From the NCBI RefSeq assembly GCF_001545155.1, contig NZ_CP014226.1, forward strand, positions 2,772,387 through 2,836,386: 64,000 bases of DNA, given 5' to 3'. Each line of letters begins with the position of its first letter. Within the stretch, counting starts at the first letter, position 1. The notes under the pieces were generated by a model, which did no database searches, was not told the DNA's origin, and saw nothing but the letters and a program-made list of their open reading frames with translations. This DNA is from Halomonas chromatireducens. GTDB lineage: Bacteria > Pseudomonadota > Gammaproteobacteria > Pseudomonadales > Halomonadaceae. Shown in pieces: positions 9,238-17,742 of the stretch. A program made the translations under genes and the position numbers.

Positions 9238-9435
9238 GCAGCGCGGAATCCTTGCAGCTGGGCTGGCTGGCAGCCGGTCTGAAAGTGCCTGCACGTCGCG
9301 AGACCCCTCCCCGGACGTGCCGACCACGAAAGCAAACCGCCATTCTACCGGCTGTGGCCTGGGGCGCAAAGCACAGCCCGAAACGCCTCCGGCTGAATGC
9401 CTCGATAGCCGCTCACATGTCGCGAGGCGAATCGA

Positions 9436-9477
9436 TTGACGCAGGGAGCGCTTGCAATCTATTTTTCGTATACGAAA
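9436..9477 (+). promoter_or_regulatory. putative promoter and GntR-family operator upstream of the GntR gene
   Basis: TTTCGTATACGAAA at 9464-9477 is a perfect 14 bp palindrome, followed at once by the near-palindrome AATACGGTATT. Short GTATAC-centred palindromes are typical targets of FCD-type GntR regulators. A possible -35 TTGACG (9436-9441) and a -10-like TATTTT (9460-9465) are 18 bp apart, so a repressor bound at the palindrome would block the start. Autoregulation is inferred. Confidence 0.55.
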
Positions 9478-9504
9478 TACGGTATTCATTGATAGGAAAC
9501 TCGC

Positions 9505-10212
9505 ATGGAAGCCCTTCCGACTCCCACCCAGCTGGTGCAGCGCGTACACCACTCCCTGCTGGATGCTATCTGCAGCGGCGAACTGCCGGCCGATACCCGC
9601 CTCAACCAGGACTCACTCGCCAAGCGGCTGGGGGTATCGCGCCAGCCCATCGTCCAGGCCATCCAACTGCTCAAGAACGAGGGCTTCGTCTGCGCCATGG
9701 GCCGTCGCGGCGTCAAGGTGGCGCCGCTCAGCGCCGCTCACGTCCGTCACCTCTATCAGGTACGCGCCTCGCTGGATGCCCTCGCCGCCAGAGAAGCGGC
9801 CCTGCACGCCCCCGACGAAGCACAGCGACATGGTCAGACCCTGCTCGAGGCAGGTCGCCAGGCCTGTGCCAGCGGACAACCGCTGGCCATGATCGCGGCG
9901 GACATGGCCTTCCATCGCCTGATCTACCGGCTGTCAGGGAATCCCTTGATCGAAGAGTCCGTTGCGACCCACTGGCACCACCTTCGCCGTGCCATGGGTG
10001 CCGTTATCGATGCCTCGTCGCCCCCCAGGCGCGTCTGGGAAGAGCACAGCGACATACTCGACGCGGTGGTTGACGGCGATGCCAGCCGGGCGGAGCGGCT
10101 GGCACGTCAGCACGCCGAGCAGGCCGGCGACGCGCTGGCCCAACGGCTGACCCGCTACCTGGCCGACTTCTCCCTCACTGCGGAGGCGCAGAAAAGCCAG
10201 CCCGATCCCTGA
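9505..10212 (+). CDS. GntR family regulator, FCD (FadR-like) subfamily
   Basis: 235 residues. The N-terminal winged helix-turn-helix has the expected signature (AICSGELPADTRLNQDSLAKRLGVSRQ, here at about residues 21-47, then a recognition wing with GRRGVKV). The C-terminal all-helical FCD domain has the metal/ligand pattern DMAFHRLIYRLSGN, EEHSDILDAV and a late RQHAEQAG. It starts 28 bp after a perfect palindrome that probably is its own operator. It precedes the PuuB-like oxidase and alcohol dehydrogenase genes on the same strand by 91 bp and is likely their local repressor, responding to an amine or a carboxylate product. The inducer cannot be read from sequence. Confidence 0.88.
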   Translation: MEALPTPTQLVQRVHHSLLDAICSGELPADTRLNQDSLAKRLGVSRQPIVQAIQLLKNEGFVCAMGRRGVKVAPLSAAHVRHLYQVRASLDALAAREAALHAPDEAQRHGQTLLEAGRQACASGQPLAMIAADMAFHRLIYRLSGNPLIEESVATHWHHLRRAMGAVIDASSPPRRVWEEHSDILDAVVDGDASRAERLARQHAEQAGDALAQRLTRYLADFSLTAEAQKSQPDP

Positions 10213-10303
10213 CGCCGGGCTCGCGGGCTGGCGTTACTAGCCCCAGCCTGTGCTAGCATGATGTTGAGTATTTTCGACACTTGCTACTGCTACTGGAGCC
10301 CTC

Positions 10304-11590
10304 ATGCCCAGCCCTCGCTGCGACTCCTACTACACTGCAACGATTCACGAAGAGTCGAACTATCCGCAGCTCGCAGGTGATGTGACGGTCGACGTCGTCA
10401 TCGTCGGCGGCGGCTTCACCGGCGTGGCCACGGCAGTGGAGCTGGCCGAGCGGGGCTACCGGGTGGCCATCGTCGAGGCCAACAGGATCGGCTGGGGCGC
10501 CAGCGGTCGCAACGGCGGTCAGGTGACCGGCAGCCTCTCCGGCGAAGCGGCCATGCGCAAGCAGATGCGCCGCACCCTGGGCGAGGCCGCCGAGGACTTC
10601 GTCTGGGACCTGAGATGGCGCGGTCAGCGCATCATTCGCGAACGGGTCGATAAATATGCCATCCCATGCGATCTCAAGCAGGGGCATCTTCAGGCAGCCT
10701 GGAAGCCCTCTCACATGGCGGCGCTGCAGGCCGACTTCGAGGCCTGCCAGATCCGCGGCATGGGCGAGCACGTCGAGCTGCTGGATGCGAGTCAGGTCCG
10801 TGACGTGGTGCGCACCGAGTGCTACCACGGCGGCCTGCTCAACCGCTACAACCTGCACCTGCATCCGCTCAATCTGTGCCTGGGCGAAGCGCGGGTCGCC
10901 GAGAAGCTGGGTGCGAAGCTCTTCGAGCACTCACCCGTAACACGCATCGACCACGGCCCCTCTCCTGCGGTGGTAACCGAACATGGACCCGTGCGTGCCG
11001 ACCGGGTGCTGCTGGCGGGCAACGCCTATCACCGCCTGGAGCGACGCAGGCTGGGCGGCCGGCTGTTCCCGGCATCGCTTGGCATCGTCACCACCGCCCC
11101 GCTGGGTGGACTGGCCGACGCCATCAACCCCCAGGACCTGGCCGTCTACGACTGCCGCTTCGTGCTCGACTATTACCGTCTTACCGCCGACGGCCGGCTG
11201 CTGTTCGGCGGTGGCGCCAACTATTCAGGCAAAGACTCCCCCGACATCGCCGCCGAGCTGCGCCCGCGTCTGGAGGCCACCTTTCCCCAGCTCAAGGGCA
11301 CGCCGATCGACTACGCCTGGCAGGGCATGGCCGGCATCGTGGTCAATCGCATCCCCATGCTGGGCCGACTGTCCGACAACGTCTATTACGCCCAGGGCTA
11401 CTCGGGGCATGGTGTGGCCACCTCGCACATCGTCGGCGAGATCATGGCCAAGGCGATGGCGGGGCATATGGAGGAATTCGATACTTTCGCGGCCTGTCGC
11501 CACCTCAAGGTGCCGTTCGGGGATGCCCTTGGCAATCCGTTGCTGGCCGCGGGGATGTGGTATTACCAACTGCTGGAACGCTGGCGTTAA
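10304..11590 (+). CDS. FAD-dependent amine oxidase, PuuB-like (gamma-glutamylputrescine oxidase family)
   Basis: 428 residues, similar in size and order to E. coli PuuB (426). The Rossmann motif VVIVGGGFTG is at 31-40, then GWGASGRNGGQ, typical of the DAO family. HPLNLCLGEA, VLDYYRLTADGRLLFGGG and QGYSGHGV correspond closely to PuuB segments as I remember them. It would oxidise a secondary or gamma-glutamylated amine to an aldehyde, with release of the amine and H2O2. GGAG precedes the ATG at 10304. It is followed 40 bp later by an iron-type alcohol dehydrogenase that could reduce the aldehyde. No glutamylpolyamine synthetase or aldehyde dehydrogenase is present here, so the real substrate may differ. 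Confidence 0.85.
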   Translation: MPSPRCDSYYTATIHEESNYPQLAGDVTVDVVIVGGGFTGVATAVELAERGYRVAIVEANRIGWGASGRNGGQVTGSLSGEAAMRKQMRRTLGEAAEDFVWDLRWRGQRIIRERVDKYAIPCDLKQGHLQAAWKPSHMAALQADFEACQIRGMGEHVELLDASQVRDVVRTECYHGGLLNRYNLHLHPLNLCLGEARVAEKLGAKLFEHSPVTRIDHGPSPAVVTEHGPVRADRVLLAGNAYHRLERRRLGGRLFPASLGIVTTAPLGGLADAINPQDLAVYDCRFVLDYYRLTADGRLLFGGGANYSGKDSPDIAAELRPRLEATFPQLKGTPIDYAWQGMAGIVVNRIPMLGRLSDNVYYAQGYSGHGVATSHIVGEIMAKAMAGHMEEFDTFAACRHLKVPFGDALGNPLLAAGMWYYQLLERWR

Positions 11591-11630
11591 GCTATGCCTG
11601 AAACCCAATAACGAGAATCGTGAGCCTGCC

Positions 11631-12842
11631 ATGTCCGCATCCTTTCCCGAGCGCATCGACGACTTCCGTATCGCCCGCCTGCCGGATATCCAGTTCGGTG
11701 CAGGTAGCATCACGCGCCTGCCGGGGCTGATCGCCGAACATGGCAATCGCGTGCTGGTGGTAACCGGCAAGCGCTCCTTTGTCACTTCGCGCCACTGGAG
11801 CGAGCTGGTCGCTGCCCTCGTGAAGCAGGGCGCCGCCTGGCATCACGTCACCATCGAGGGTGAGCCCTCGCCGCAGCGAGTGGATGCCATCGTCAGCGAG
11901 CACCAAGAGAACGACATCGACGTGGTGGTCGCAATCGGCGGCGGCAGCGTGCTGGATGCCGCCAAGGCCGTCGCCGGCCTGCTACGCACCGGCGATTCGG
12001 TAATGGATCATCTCGAGGGCGTGGGCCGTGGTCTCCCCTACCGTGGCCCGGCGGTGCCGCTGATCGCCCTACCGACCACCGCCGGCACCGGCAGCGAAGC
12101 CACCAAGAACGCCGTGCTCAGCGTGCAGGGTGCAGATGGCTTCAAGAAATCGTTTCGCGATGAGCGTCTGGTCGCCGCCGTGGCGCTGGTCGACCCCGAA
12201 CTGCTGGCAGGCTGCCCCAAGGCGCAGATTGCCGCCAACGGCATGGATGCCTTTACCCAGTTGCTGGAATCCTACGTCTCGCTCAATGCCAGCCCCGCCA
12301 CCGACGCCCTGGCCTGGTCCGGCATGCAGGCGTTCTGTCGCGGCTTCTGGCCTGCCTGGGAAGAAGGCCACCCGGAGGCAAGCCGCGGCTACGGCCAGCT
12401 CGCCTACGCCTCGCTGATGTCCGGGGTGACCCTGGCCCAGGCGGGCCTGGGCTCGGTGCATGGACTGGCCTCCCCCCTGGGCGCCTTCTTCCCGATTCCC
12501 CACGGCACGGTGTGCGGCACCCTGGTCGCCGAGGCCACCGCGGCCAACGTCGCGGCGCTGCGCCTGCGCGAGCCGGGCAATCCGGCACTGGCCAGGTACG
12601 CCGAGGTCGGCCGCCTGCTCACAGGCAAGCACGAACTGAGCGATGGCGAAGCCTGCGATGCACTGGCCGCAACGCTACTCGATTGGACCCATCGCCTGGC
12701 GATGCCGAGACTGGGCGCCTACGGCATGACAAACGCGGATATCGAACGGGTGGTCGCCGGTGCCCGGGGCGGCAGCATGAAGACCAACCCGCTGGTACTC
12801 ACCGACGCCGAGCTGGGTGCCCTGCTGGAAACCCGCCTGTAG
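11631..12842 (+). CDS. iron-containing alcohol dehydrogenase family protein
   Basis: 403 residues, starting MSASFPERIDDF at 11631. The NAD-binding GGGSVLDAAKAV is near residue 105 and PTTAGTGSEAT is present, both family signatures. The usual metal site is Asp-His-His-His. Here the Asp is seen in GMDAFTQLLES, but the first His of the usual DAxTHxxE pattern is replaced by Gln. The later His residues are present in GLGSVHGLASP and PIPHGTVCG. Loss of one ligand may change metal choice or mean a different reaction. The gene follows the PuuB-like oxidase and is convergent with the acetylpolyamine amidohydrolase gene (6 bp apart). A role in handling the aldehyde made by the oxidase is inferred. Confidence 0.85.
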   Translation: MSASFPERIDDFRIARLPDIQFGAGSITRLPGLIAEHGNRVLVVTGKRSFVTSRHWSELVAALVKQGAAWHHVTIEGEPSPQRVDAIVSEHQENDIDVVVAIGGGSVLDAAKAVAGLLRTGDSVMDHLEGVGRGLPYRGPAVPLIALPTTAGTGSEATKNAVLSVQGADGFKKSFRDERLVAAVALVDPELLAGCPKAQIAANGMDAFTQLLESYVSLNASPATDALAWSGMQAFCRGFWPAWEEGHPEASRGYGQLAYASLMSGVTLAQAGLGSVHGLASPLGAFFPIPHGTVCGTLVAEATAANVAALRLREPGNPALARYAEVGRLLTGKHELSDGEACDALAATLLDWTHRLAMPRLGAYGMTNADIERVVAGARGGSMKTNPLVLTDAELGALLETRL

Positions 12843-12848
12843 CCAGGC

Positions 12849-13880
12849 TCAGGCGGTTTCGAAGCCGCTCAGCACATTGACCACGTTGATGCCGATCTCT
12901 TCCACCGCGTAGCCCCCTTCGAGCAGGAAGACGGTGGGCAGCCCAAGCTCGGCCAGGCGCCGGCCGATATCCGGGTAGTCCTCGCTTTTCAGTGTGAAGC
13001 TGCTGATCGGGTCGTGCTCGAAGGTGTCCACTCCCAGCGACACGACAAGCAGCTCGGCGCCGGACTGACCAATGCGCGCCAGACCTTCATCGAGGGCGGC
13101 CGACCAGCGGGCATAGCCGGTACCGGGCGGCATAGGGTAGTTGATATTGAAGCCCTCGCCCCGGCCGCTGCCGGTCTCATCGGCGTGCCCCAGGTAGTAG
13201 GGAAAGCAGTGCAGGGGATCGCCGTGCAGCGAAACGACGATCACGTCGTCACGGGAATAGAAGATTTCCTGGGTGCCGTTTCCATGGTGGAAGTCGATAT
13301 CCAGCACCGCTACCCGCGAGAGGCCATGCTTCAGGGCCTGATCGGCGGCAATGGCCGCGTTGTTGAAGAAGCAGTAGCCGCCGAACTGATCCGACGACGC
13401 ATGATGCCCCGGCGGGCGACACAGACCGAAGCTCGGCTCGCCGGTCTTGAGGGTATGGCCCAGCGCCGACAGGGCAATGTCCTTGCTGATATCGGCGGCT
13501 TCGAAGGTATTGGCACAGATCGAGGTCTCACCGGTCTGGGCGTAGTAGCCGAGCCGCCCCTCGATATGCTCGGGGACCCGTGTGCCGGGCATGGAGCGGG
13601 ACGGCCAGATGTTGGGGATCGCCTCGCCCGCCATGCCGATGGCTTTCCACTCCTCCCAGCAGCTGGCCAGGAACTCCACGTAGGCGGCATCATGCACAGC
13701 CAGTACGGGCTCGAGACCATAGCGAGTCGGTGCCTGAACCGCACCAAGCCCGGTCGCCCGCACCCGCTCTAGCACCAGGTCGACCCGCTCGGGGCACTCG
13801 AAGGGGGCGACCAGCAGCCCTTCGTTGAGCTCGGTCTTGGCACGACGCAGCTTGGTTGCCTCGCTGTGGAACGTGATCAT
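12849..13880 (-). CDS. acetylpolyamine amidohydrolase (class II histone deacetylase fold)
   Basis: 343 residues from the ATG at 13880 (MITFHSEATK), with GAGGAG 8 bp upstream; longer starts lack this. A zinc-dependent deacetylase fold: the His pair GHH at 159-160, zinc ligands Asp196 and His198 (DIDFHHG) and Asp285 (GVDTFEHD), and Tyr324 in EGGY. As I recall, these numbers are each one higher than those of the structurally known Mycoplana ramosa acetylpolyamine amidohydrolase (H158/H159, D195, H197, D284, Y323; 341 residues), which supports the subfamily. It would release acetate from acetylputrescine, acetylcadaverine or acetylspermidine. It is convergent with the alcohol dehydrogenase and upstream, on the same strand, of nothing obvious. 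It sits beside the LysR gene (109 bp) in an amine-catabolism island. Confidence 0.88.
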   Translation of the reverse strand: MITFHSEATKLRRAKTELNEGLLVAPFECPERVDLVLERVRATGLGAVQAPTRYGLEPVLAVHDAAYVEFLASCWEEWKAIGMAGEAIPNIWPSRSMPGTRVPEHIEGRLGYYAQTGETSICANTFEAADISKDIALSALGHTLKTGEPSFGLCRPPGHHASSDQFGGYCFFNNAAIAADQALKHGLSRVAVLDIDFHHGNGTQEIFYSRDDVIVVSLHGDPLHCFPYYLGHADETGSGRGEGFNINYPMPPGTGYARWSAALDEGLARIGQSGAELLVVSLGVDTFEHDPISSFTLKSEDYPDIGRRLAELGLPTVFLLEGGYAVEEIGINVVNVLSGFETA

Positions 13881-13989
13881 GACGACATCTCCTCGGGATG
13901 GTCCGCTTGACCTTGCCATGCCCATGGCCGGTGTACCAGCCCAGGCCCCTCAACGTCTGGGACGCAGCGGCAGGCGAGGACCAGGAATG

Positions 13990-14910
13990 CTAGGTCATGG
14001 ACTCACCGTAGCTCTCGAGCAGCACCCTGCCCCGCTGGCGAAGGAAGTCGAGCACCCTGGCCTGCTTCCAGTCGTTGCGATAGACCAGCCCGAAGCTGAA
14101 CGCCATGGCCGGCGAGAAAGGCCGCATGACCACCCCATCCCGGGGGGTGAGCTGGTCCTGGGCAGTAATCGGATTCATCACGGTAATGCCGACATGGCTG
14201 GCCACCAGCGCCGTGATGGTGCCGATATTGGCCTCCGTCTTGCCGGCGATCTGCACGCGATGCTGACTGGTCAGCTCCAGCAGTGGGTTGGTACTGATGC
14301 TCGGCTGGTTGCTGATCACCAGGTGCTGGTCGCGCAGATCCTCCACCTCGACACACCCCCTCATCGCCAGGGGATGCCGTTCTGGCACCAGGCAGACCGC
14401 CTCGGTGGTAAACCAGGGGTCCACCTGCAGCACCCGCGAGGTAATGGGCAGTGTAACGAAGCCGATGTCGGCATGGCTCGACTCCACGGCAAGTTGCACC
14501 TCATGGCTCGACATCATGTCTAGGCTGACGCTGAACTGCCGGTTCTCCTCCAGTAGCGCGGCCACCAGCCGGGGCACGAAGCCGAACGACAGCCCGGGAA
14601 TAGCGGCGATGCGCAGCCGCGATGTACCGAACTCCTTGAGCGCCAGCACGCTATGTCGCAGCTCCTCGATATTGCCCATCAGACGCAGGATCTCGTCATA
14701 GACCTCCCGCGCTTCCGGGGTCGCCACCAGGCGATTCTTCTCTCGCAGGAACAGCTGGATTCCCAGGTTTTCCTCAAGTTGCGCCAGTGAGCGACTCACC
14801 CCCGACTGGGTGATCCCAAGCGTGCGTGCCGCCTGGGAAGCGGTACCCGCTTCATACAGTGTCTTGAAGATCGCCAGCGACTTGAGCGAGTGGATGTTGA
14901 CATCAGCCAT
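13990..14910 (-). CDS. LysR family transcriptional regulator of the aminotransferase operon
   Basis: 306 residues. The N-terminal helix-turn-helix is clear (LAIFKTLYEAGTASQAARTL, then ITQSGVSRSLAQLEENLG). The effector domain runs from about residue 93 (RLRIAAIPGLSFGFVPRLV) to the end. It is transcribed divergently from the aminotransferase gene with 110 bp between the starts. That is the classic layout for a LysR activator of the neighbouring operon. ATCGAATTCGAT lies in the gap and is a candidate binding site. By position it probably senses the substrate or an intermediate of the acetyl-beta-lysine-like pathway (inference). Confidence 0.9.
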   Translation of the reverse strand: MADVNIHSLKSLAIFKTLYEAGTASQAARTLGITQSGVSRSLAQLEENLGIQLFLREKNRLVATPEAREVYDEILRLMGNIEELRHSVLALKEFGTSRLRIAAIPGLSFGFVPRLVAALLEENRQFSVSLDMMSSHEVQLAVESSHADIGFVTLPITSRVLQVDPWFTTEAVCLVPERHPLAMRGCVEVEDLRDQHLVISNQPSISTNPLLELTSQHRVQIAGKTEANIGTITALVASHVGITVMNPITAQDQLTPRDGVVMRPFSPAMAFSFGLVYRNDWKQARVLDFLRQRGRVLLESYGESMT

Positions 14911-14921
14911 GACTGCAACTC

Positions 14922-14933
14922 ATCGAATTCGAT
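14922..14933. promoter_or_regulatory. candidate LysR operator between divergent genes
   Basis: ATCGAATTCGAT is a perfect 12 bp palindrome of the T-N11-A kind recognised by LysR regulators. It lies 12 bp upstream of the LysR start and about 88 bp upstream of the aminotransferase start. An AT-rich stretch (TCATATATTGAAATAC) follows and probably holds the promoters. Confidence 0.5.
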
Positions 14934-15020
14934 AAAAAGATCATATATTGAAATACTTGTCGATCGCTACTTAGACTGCAGAGACCCGTTTACAAACACA
15001 TAACGACAACGGACGCTGCA

Positions 15021-16373
15021 ATGGACCCATCTCCCCTTTTCTACCAGGCCGGTCCGGCCCTGCCCGAAGTCAGTCATGCCCGGGGCGTCTATCTGTGGGA
15101 CGAAGCCGGACGGGAATATCTCGACGGCTGCTCCGGCGCCATTTCCTGCAACCTGGGGCATGGTCGCCCTGACATCCGGGATGCCATGCTCGCCCAGCTC
15201 GACCGGGTGGCCTTCACCTATCGCACCCAGTTTGAAAATGCTCCCGCAGTGGCCCTGGCCAAGGCCCTGGTCGGCTTGACGCACGATCAACTGCAAAAAG
15301 TCTTCTTCGTCTCCAGCGGCTCGGAGGCGGTTGAATCGGCGCTCAAGCTGGCACGCCAGTACTTCGTTGCCTCGGGTGAACCAGAGCGGCGCCGCTTCGT
15401 CTCCCTTCGCCCCTCCTATCATGGCAGCACCCTGGGGGCACTGGGCGTAACGGGCTATCAGCCGTTGGAAGCGCCCTTCACCGACATCACCATCGGCTCG
15501 CTCAAGGTGGCCGGCCCCGACTTCTATCGCCATGCCGATGCTGACGACACCCTGCATGTGGAGCGCATCCTCGCCGAGACCCGCGCTGCCATGGAAGCGG
15601 CCGATCCCGACACCATCGCGGCCTTTATCCTTGAGCCCGTGGGCGGCGCCAGCACTGGTGCCCGAATGCTCGGGCAGGCCTATCTCGAGCGCATTCGTGC
15701 CCTGTGTGACGAGTTCGGCTGCCTGCTGATCCTCGATGAAGTACTGACCGGCGTCGGTCGTACCGGCACCTGGTTCGCCTATCAGCACTATGGCGTCACA
15801 CCGGACCTACTGGCCACCGCCAAGGGGCTTGGCGCCGGCTACTACCCGGTGGGGGCGGTACTCGCCCGCGCCGACATCGTCGAAGCCGTCATGGGCTCTG
15901 GCGGCTTCCAGCACGGGCATACCTACGCCGGCAATCCACTCGCCTGTGCCACCGCGCTGGCGGTGGTGGAAGCCATACAGCGCGAAGGCGTACTCAGCAA
16001 CGTGGCCGCACGCGGCTGCGAACTGGAGGCTGGACTCGAGGCACTCAAGGCCCGCTTCGCCTGGGTGGGCGACGTTCGTGGCCTGGGGCTGCTTTGGGGG
16101 GTGGAGCTGGTCGCCGACAGCGATACCAAGGCGCCTTTCCCCGCCGAGCAGAACCGTTTTGCACGGATAACGGCGCTGGCCAAGGAGGAAGGCCTGCTGA
16201 TCTATCCGCGACGCACCCTGGATGGCGTTGCGGGCGACCATTTCCTGGTCACCCCGCCACTGACCATCGACGCCGCTGATACGGCCGAGCTGCTCGCCCG
16301 GCTCGAGCGTGCCATGGTGCGCTTCGACCATGAGTTGAGCGCGGCGGCGCCAGCAAATGCACTGACCCCCTGA
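15021..16373 (+). CDS. class III aminotransferase, candidate N6-acetyl-beta-lysine transaminase (YodT-like)
   Basis: 450 residues, PLP-dependent fold I, class III. SSGSEAVESALKLARQY at about 98-114 binds the cofactor phosphate. Asp239 in LILDEVLTGVGRTG contacts the pyridine ring, and Lys268 in TAKGLGAGYYPVGA forms the Schiff base. HGHTYAGNPLAC completes the family pattern. It is the first gene of an operon with both CoA-transferase subunits, an M20 deacylase and a thiolase. The same set without the thiolase occurs in Bacillus as yodT-yodS-yodR-yodQ beside kamA (lysine 2,3-aminomutase). That context points to removal of the 3-amino group of N6-acetyl-beta-lysine, giving 3-oxo-6-acetamidohexanoate (EC 2.6.1.65). 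Other omega- or beta-amino acids remain possible. Confidence 0.82.
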   Translation: MDPSPLFYQAGPALPEVSHARGVYLWDEAGREYLDGCSGAISCNLGHGRPDIRDAMLAQLDRVAFTYRTQFENAPAVALAKALVGLTHDQLQKVFFVSSGSEAVESALKLARQYFVASGEPERRRFVSLRPSYHGSTLGALGVTGYQPLEAPFTDITIGSLKVAGPDFYRHADADDTLHVERILAETRAAMEAADPDTIAAFILEPVGGASTGARMLGQAYLERIRALCDEFGCLLILDEVLTGVGRTGTWFAYQHYGVTPDLLATAKGLGAGYYPVGAVLARADIVEAVMGSGGFQHGHTYAGNPLACATALAVVEAIQREGVLSNVAARGCELEAGLEALKARFAWVGDVRGLGLLWGVELVADSDTKAPFPAEQNRFARITALAKEEGLLIYPRRTLDGVAGDHFLVTPPLTIDAADTAELLARLERAMVRFDHELSAAAPANALTP

Positions 16374-16397
16374 TCGCCAAATGGAAAAGGCTCTTTC

Positions 16398-17099
16398 ATG
16401 ACGCTACTCAACCAGAAATATTGCCTCATCGAGGAGGCCATAGCCGCTATCCCGGATGGCGCCTCGATCATGATCGGCGGGTTCGGCTCACCGGGCACGC
16501 CCTTCGCCCTGATCGACGAACTGCTGGACCAGGGCCAGCGCGATCTCACCCTGATAAAGAACGATGCCAATGAACCTGGGATCGGCATCAGCAAGCTGAT
16601 CGAGGCCGGCCGCGTCAGCCGCCTGATTACCTCGCACATCGGACTCAATCGAGTGGCCATCGAGGCAATGAACCGGGGCGAGCTCCATGTAGCGATGCAC
16701 CCCCAGGGGCTGCTGGCAGAAAAGATACGCAGCGCCGGGGCCGGTCACCACGGCTTTCTCACCGACATCGGTCAGGGCACAGAGATTGCTGCCGGCCGCC
16801 GTGAAATCGAAATGGACGGCCGCAGATGGGGCATCGAGCCGGCACTCTATGCCGACTTCGCCCTGGTCCACGCCGAGCGCGCCGACCGCTATGGCAACCT
16901 GATCTACCGCGCCACCGCGAGCAATTTCAACCCGCTGATGGCCATGGCCGCCGATATCGTCATCGCCCAGGCCTACCGGGTCGACGAACCCGGCAGCCTG
17001 CCACTCGAAGCGGTCCATACCCCCTGCGCCTTCGTCAGCCAGGTGGTCCAGGTCGCTCCCGCCACCAGCGAACAGGGGAGGCGCGCCCATGTCGGCTGA
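16398..17099 (+). CDS. CoA transferase, alpha subunit (YodS/AtoD type)
   Basis: 233 residues, family I CoA-transferase subunit A. IMIGGFGSPGTPFALIDEL near the N-terminus and TDIGQGTEIAAG in the middle are typical of AtoD/ScoA/PcaI proteins. It would pair with the next gene to move CoA from acetyl-CoA or succinyl-CoA to a 3-oxoacid. In this operon the expected acceptor is 3-oxo-6-acetamidohexanoate, activated for cleavage by the thiolase two genes on. It starts 24 bp after the aminotransferase gene (AAAAGG upstream), and its last 11 bp overlap the beta subunit, so the subunits are coupled. Confidence 0.9.
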   Translation: MTLLNQKYCLIEEAIAAIPDGASIMIGGFGSPGTPFALIDELLDQGQRDLTLIKNDANEPGIGISKLIEAGRVSRLITSHIGLNRVAIEAMNRGELHVAMHPQGLLAEKIRSAGAGHHGFLTDIGQGTEIAAGRREIEMDGRRWGIEPALYADFALVHAERADRYGNLIYRATASNFNPLMAMAADIVIAQAYRVDEPGSLPLEAVHTPCAFVSQVVQVAPATSEQGRRAHVG

Positions 17100-17742
17100 T
17101 CAGCAACGCATACTCGCTCGCGCCGCTCGGGAAGTGATACCGGGCCAGATCGTCAACCTGGGCATTGGCCTGCCCACCCGGCTGTTTCACTACCTGCCGG
17201 ACGAAATGGAAGTGCTGGTGCATTCGGAGAACGGCGTGCTGGGCTCTCGCCCGCGCAAGGACGGCGAGTCACCAGACTACGACATGATCGACTCCGGGGG
17301 CGCCTACATCGCTACCCGCCCCGGCGCCAGCGTATTCGACAGTGCCATTTCCTTCGCCATGATCCGTCGCAGTCGGGTAGACCTCACTTTCATGGGTGCC
17401 TTCGAAGTGGATGAGCTTGGCAACCTGGCCAATTGGAAGATACCCGGCAAGTTCTCGCCGGGCATCGGCGGCGCCATGGAACTGGCACAGAAGGTCAAGC
17501 GCCTGGTGATCCTCTGCTCGCACAACGACAAGCACGGCAAGCCCAAGATCCTGCAGCGTTGTCGTCTCCCGCTCACCGCCGAGCACTGCGTGTCACGCAT
17601 CATCACCGACAAGGCGGTGATGGACGTGACCCCGGAAGGTCTTGCCGTGGTGGATATCGCCGAGGGGCTTGGCATTGATGAGCTGCGTGGGGCCACCGAA
17701 GCCAACTTGATTATCGACGAGCGTCGACTGGGGAGGTTCTGA
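17089..17742 (+). CDS. CoA transferase, beta subunit (YodR/AtoA type)
   Basis: 217 residues, family I CoA-transferase subunit B. The catalytic Glu is Glu47 in HSENGVLG, the conserved S-E-N-G motif that forms the glutamyl-CoA intermediate. NLGIGLPT precedes it and MGAFEVDELGNLANW follows, all typical. Its start lies inside the alpha-subunit gene (11 bp overlap) and its TGA overlaps the ATG of the deacylase by one base. Such tight packing means equimolar expression of the pathway enzymes. The acceptor acid is not visible from sequence; the neighbouring thiolase shows that it is a 3-oxoacid. Confidence 0.92.
   Translation: MSADQQRILARAAREVIPGQIVNLGIGLPTRLFHYLPDEMEVLVHSENGVLGSRPRKDGESPDYDMIDSGGAYIATRPGASVFDSAISFAMIRRSRVDLTFMGAFEVDELGNLANWKIPGKFSPGIGGAMELAQKVKRLVILCSHNDKHGKPKILQRCRLPLTAEHCVSRIITDKAVMDVTPEGLAVVDIAEGLGIDELRGATEANLIIDERRLGRF

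Noticed and set aside
7945..9282. 445-codon plus-strand frame opposite dnaX
   Set aside because: A shadow of the high-GC dnaX sequence; dnaX has all clamp-loader motifs and a conserved operon.
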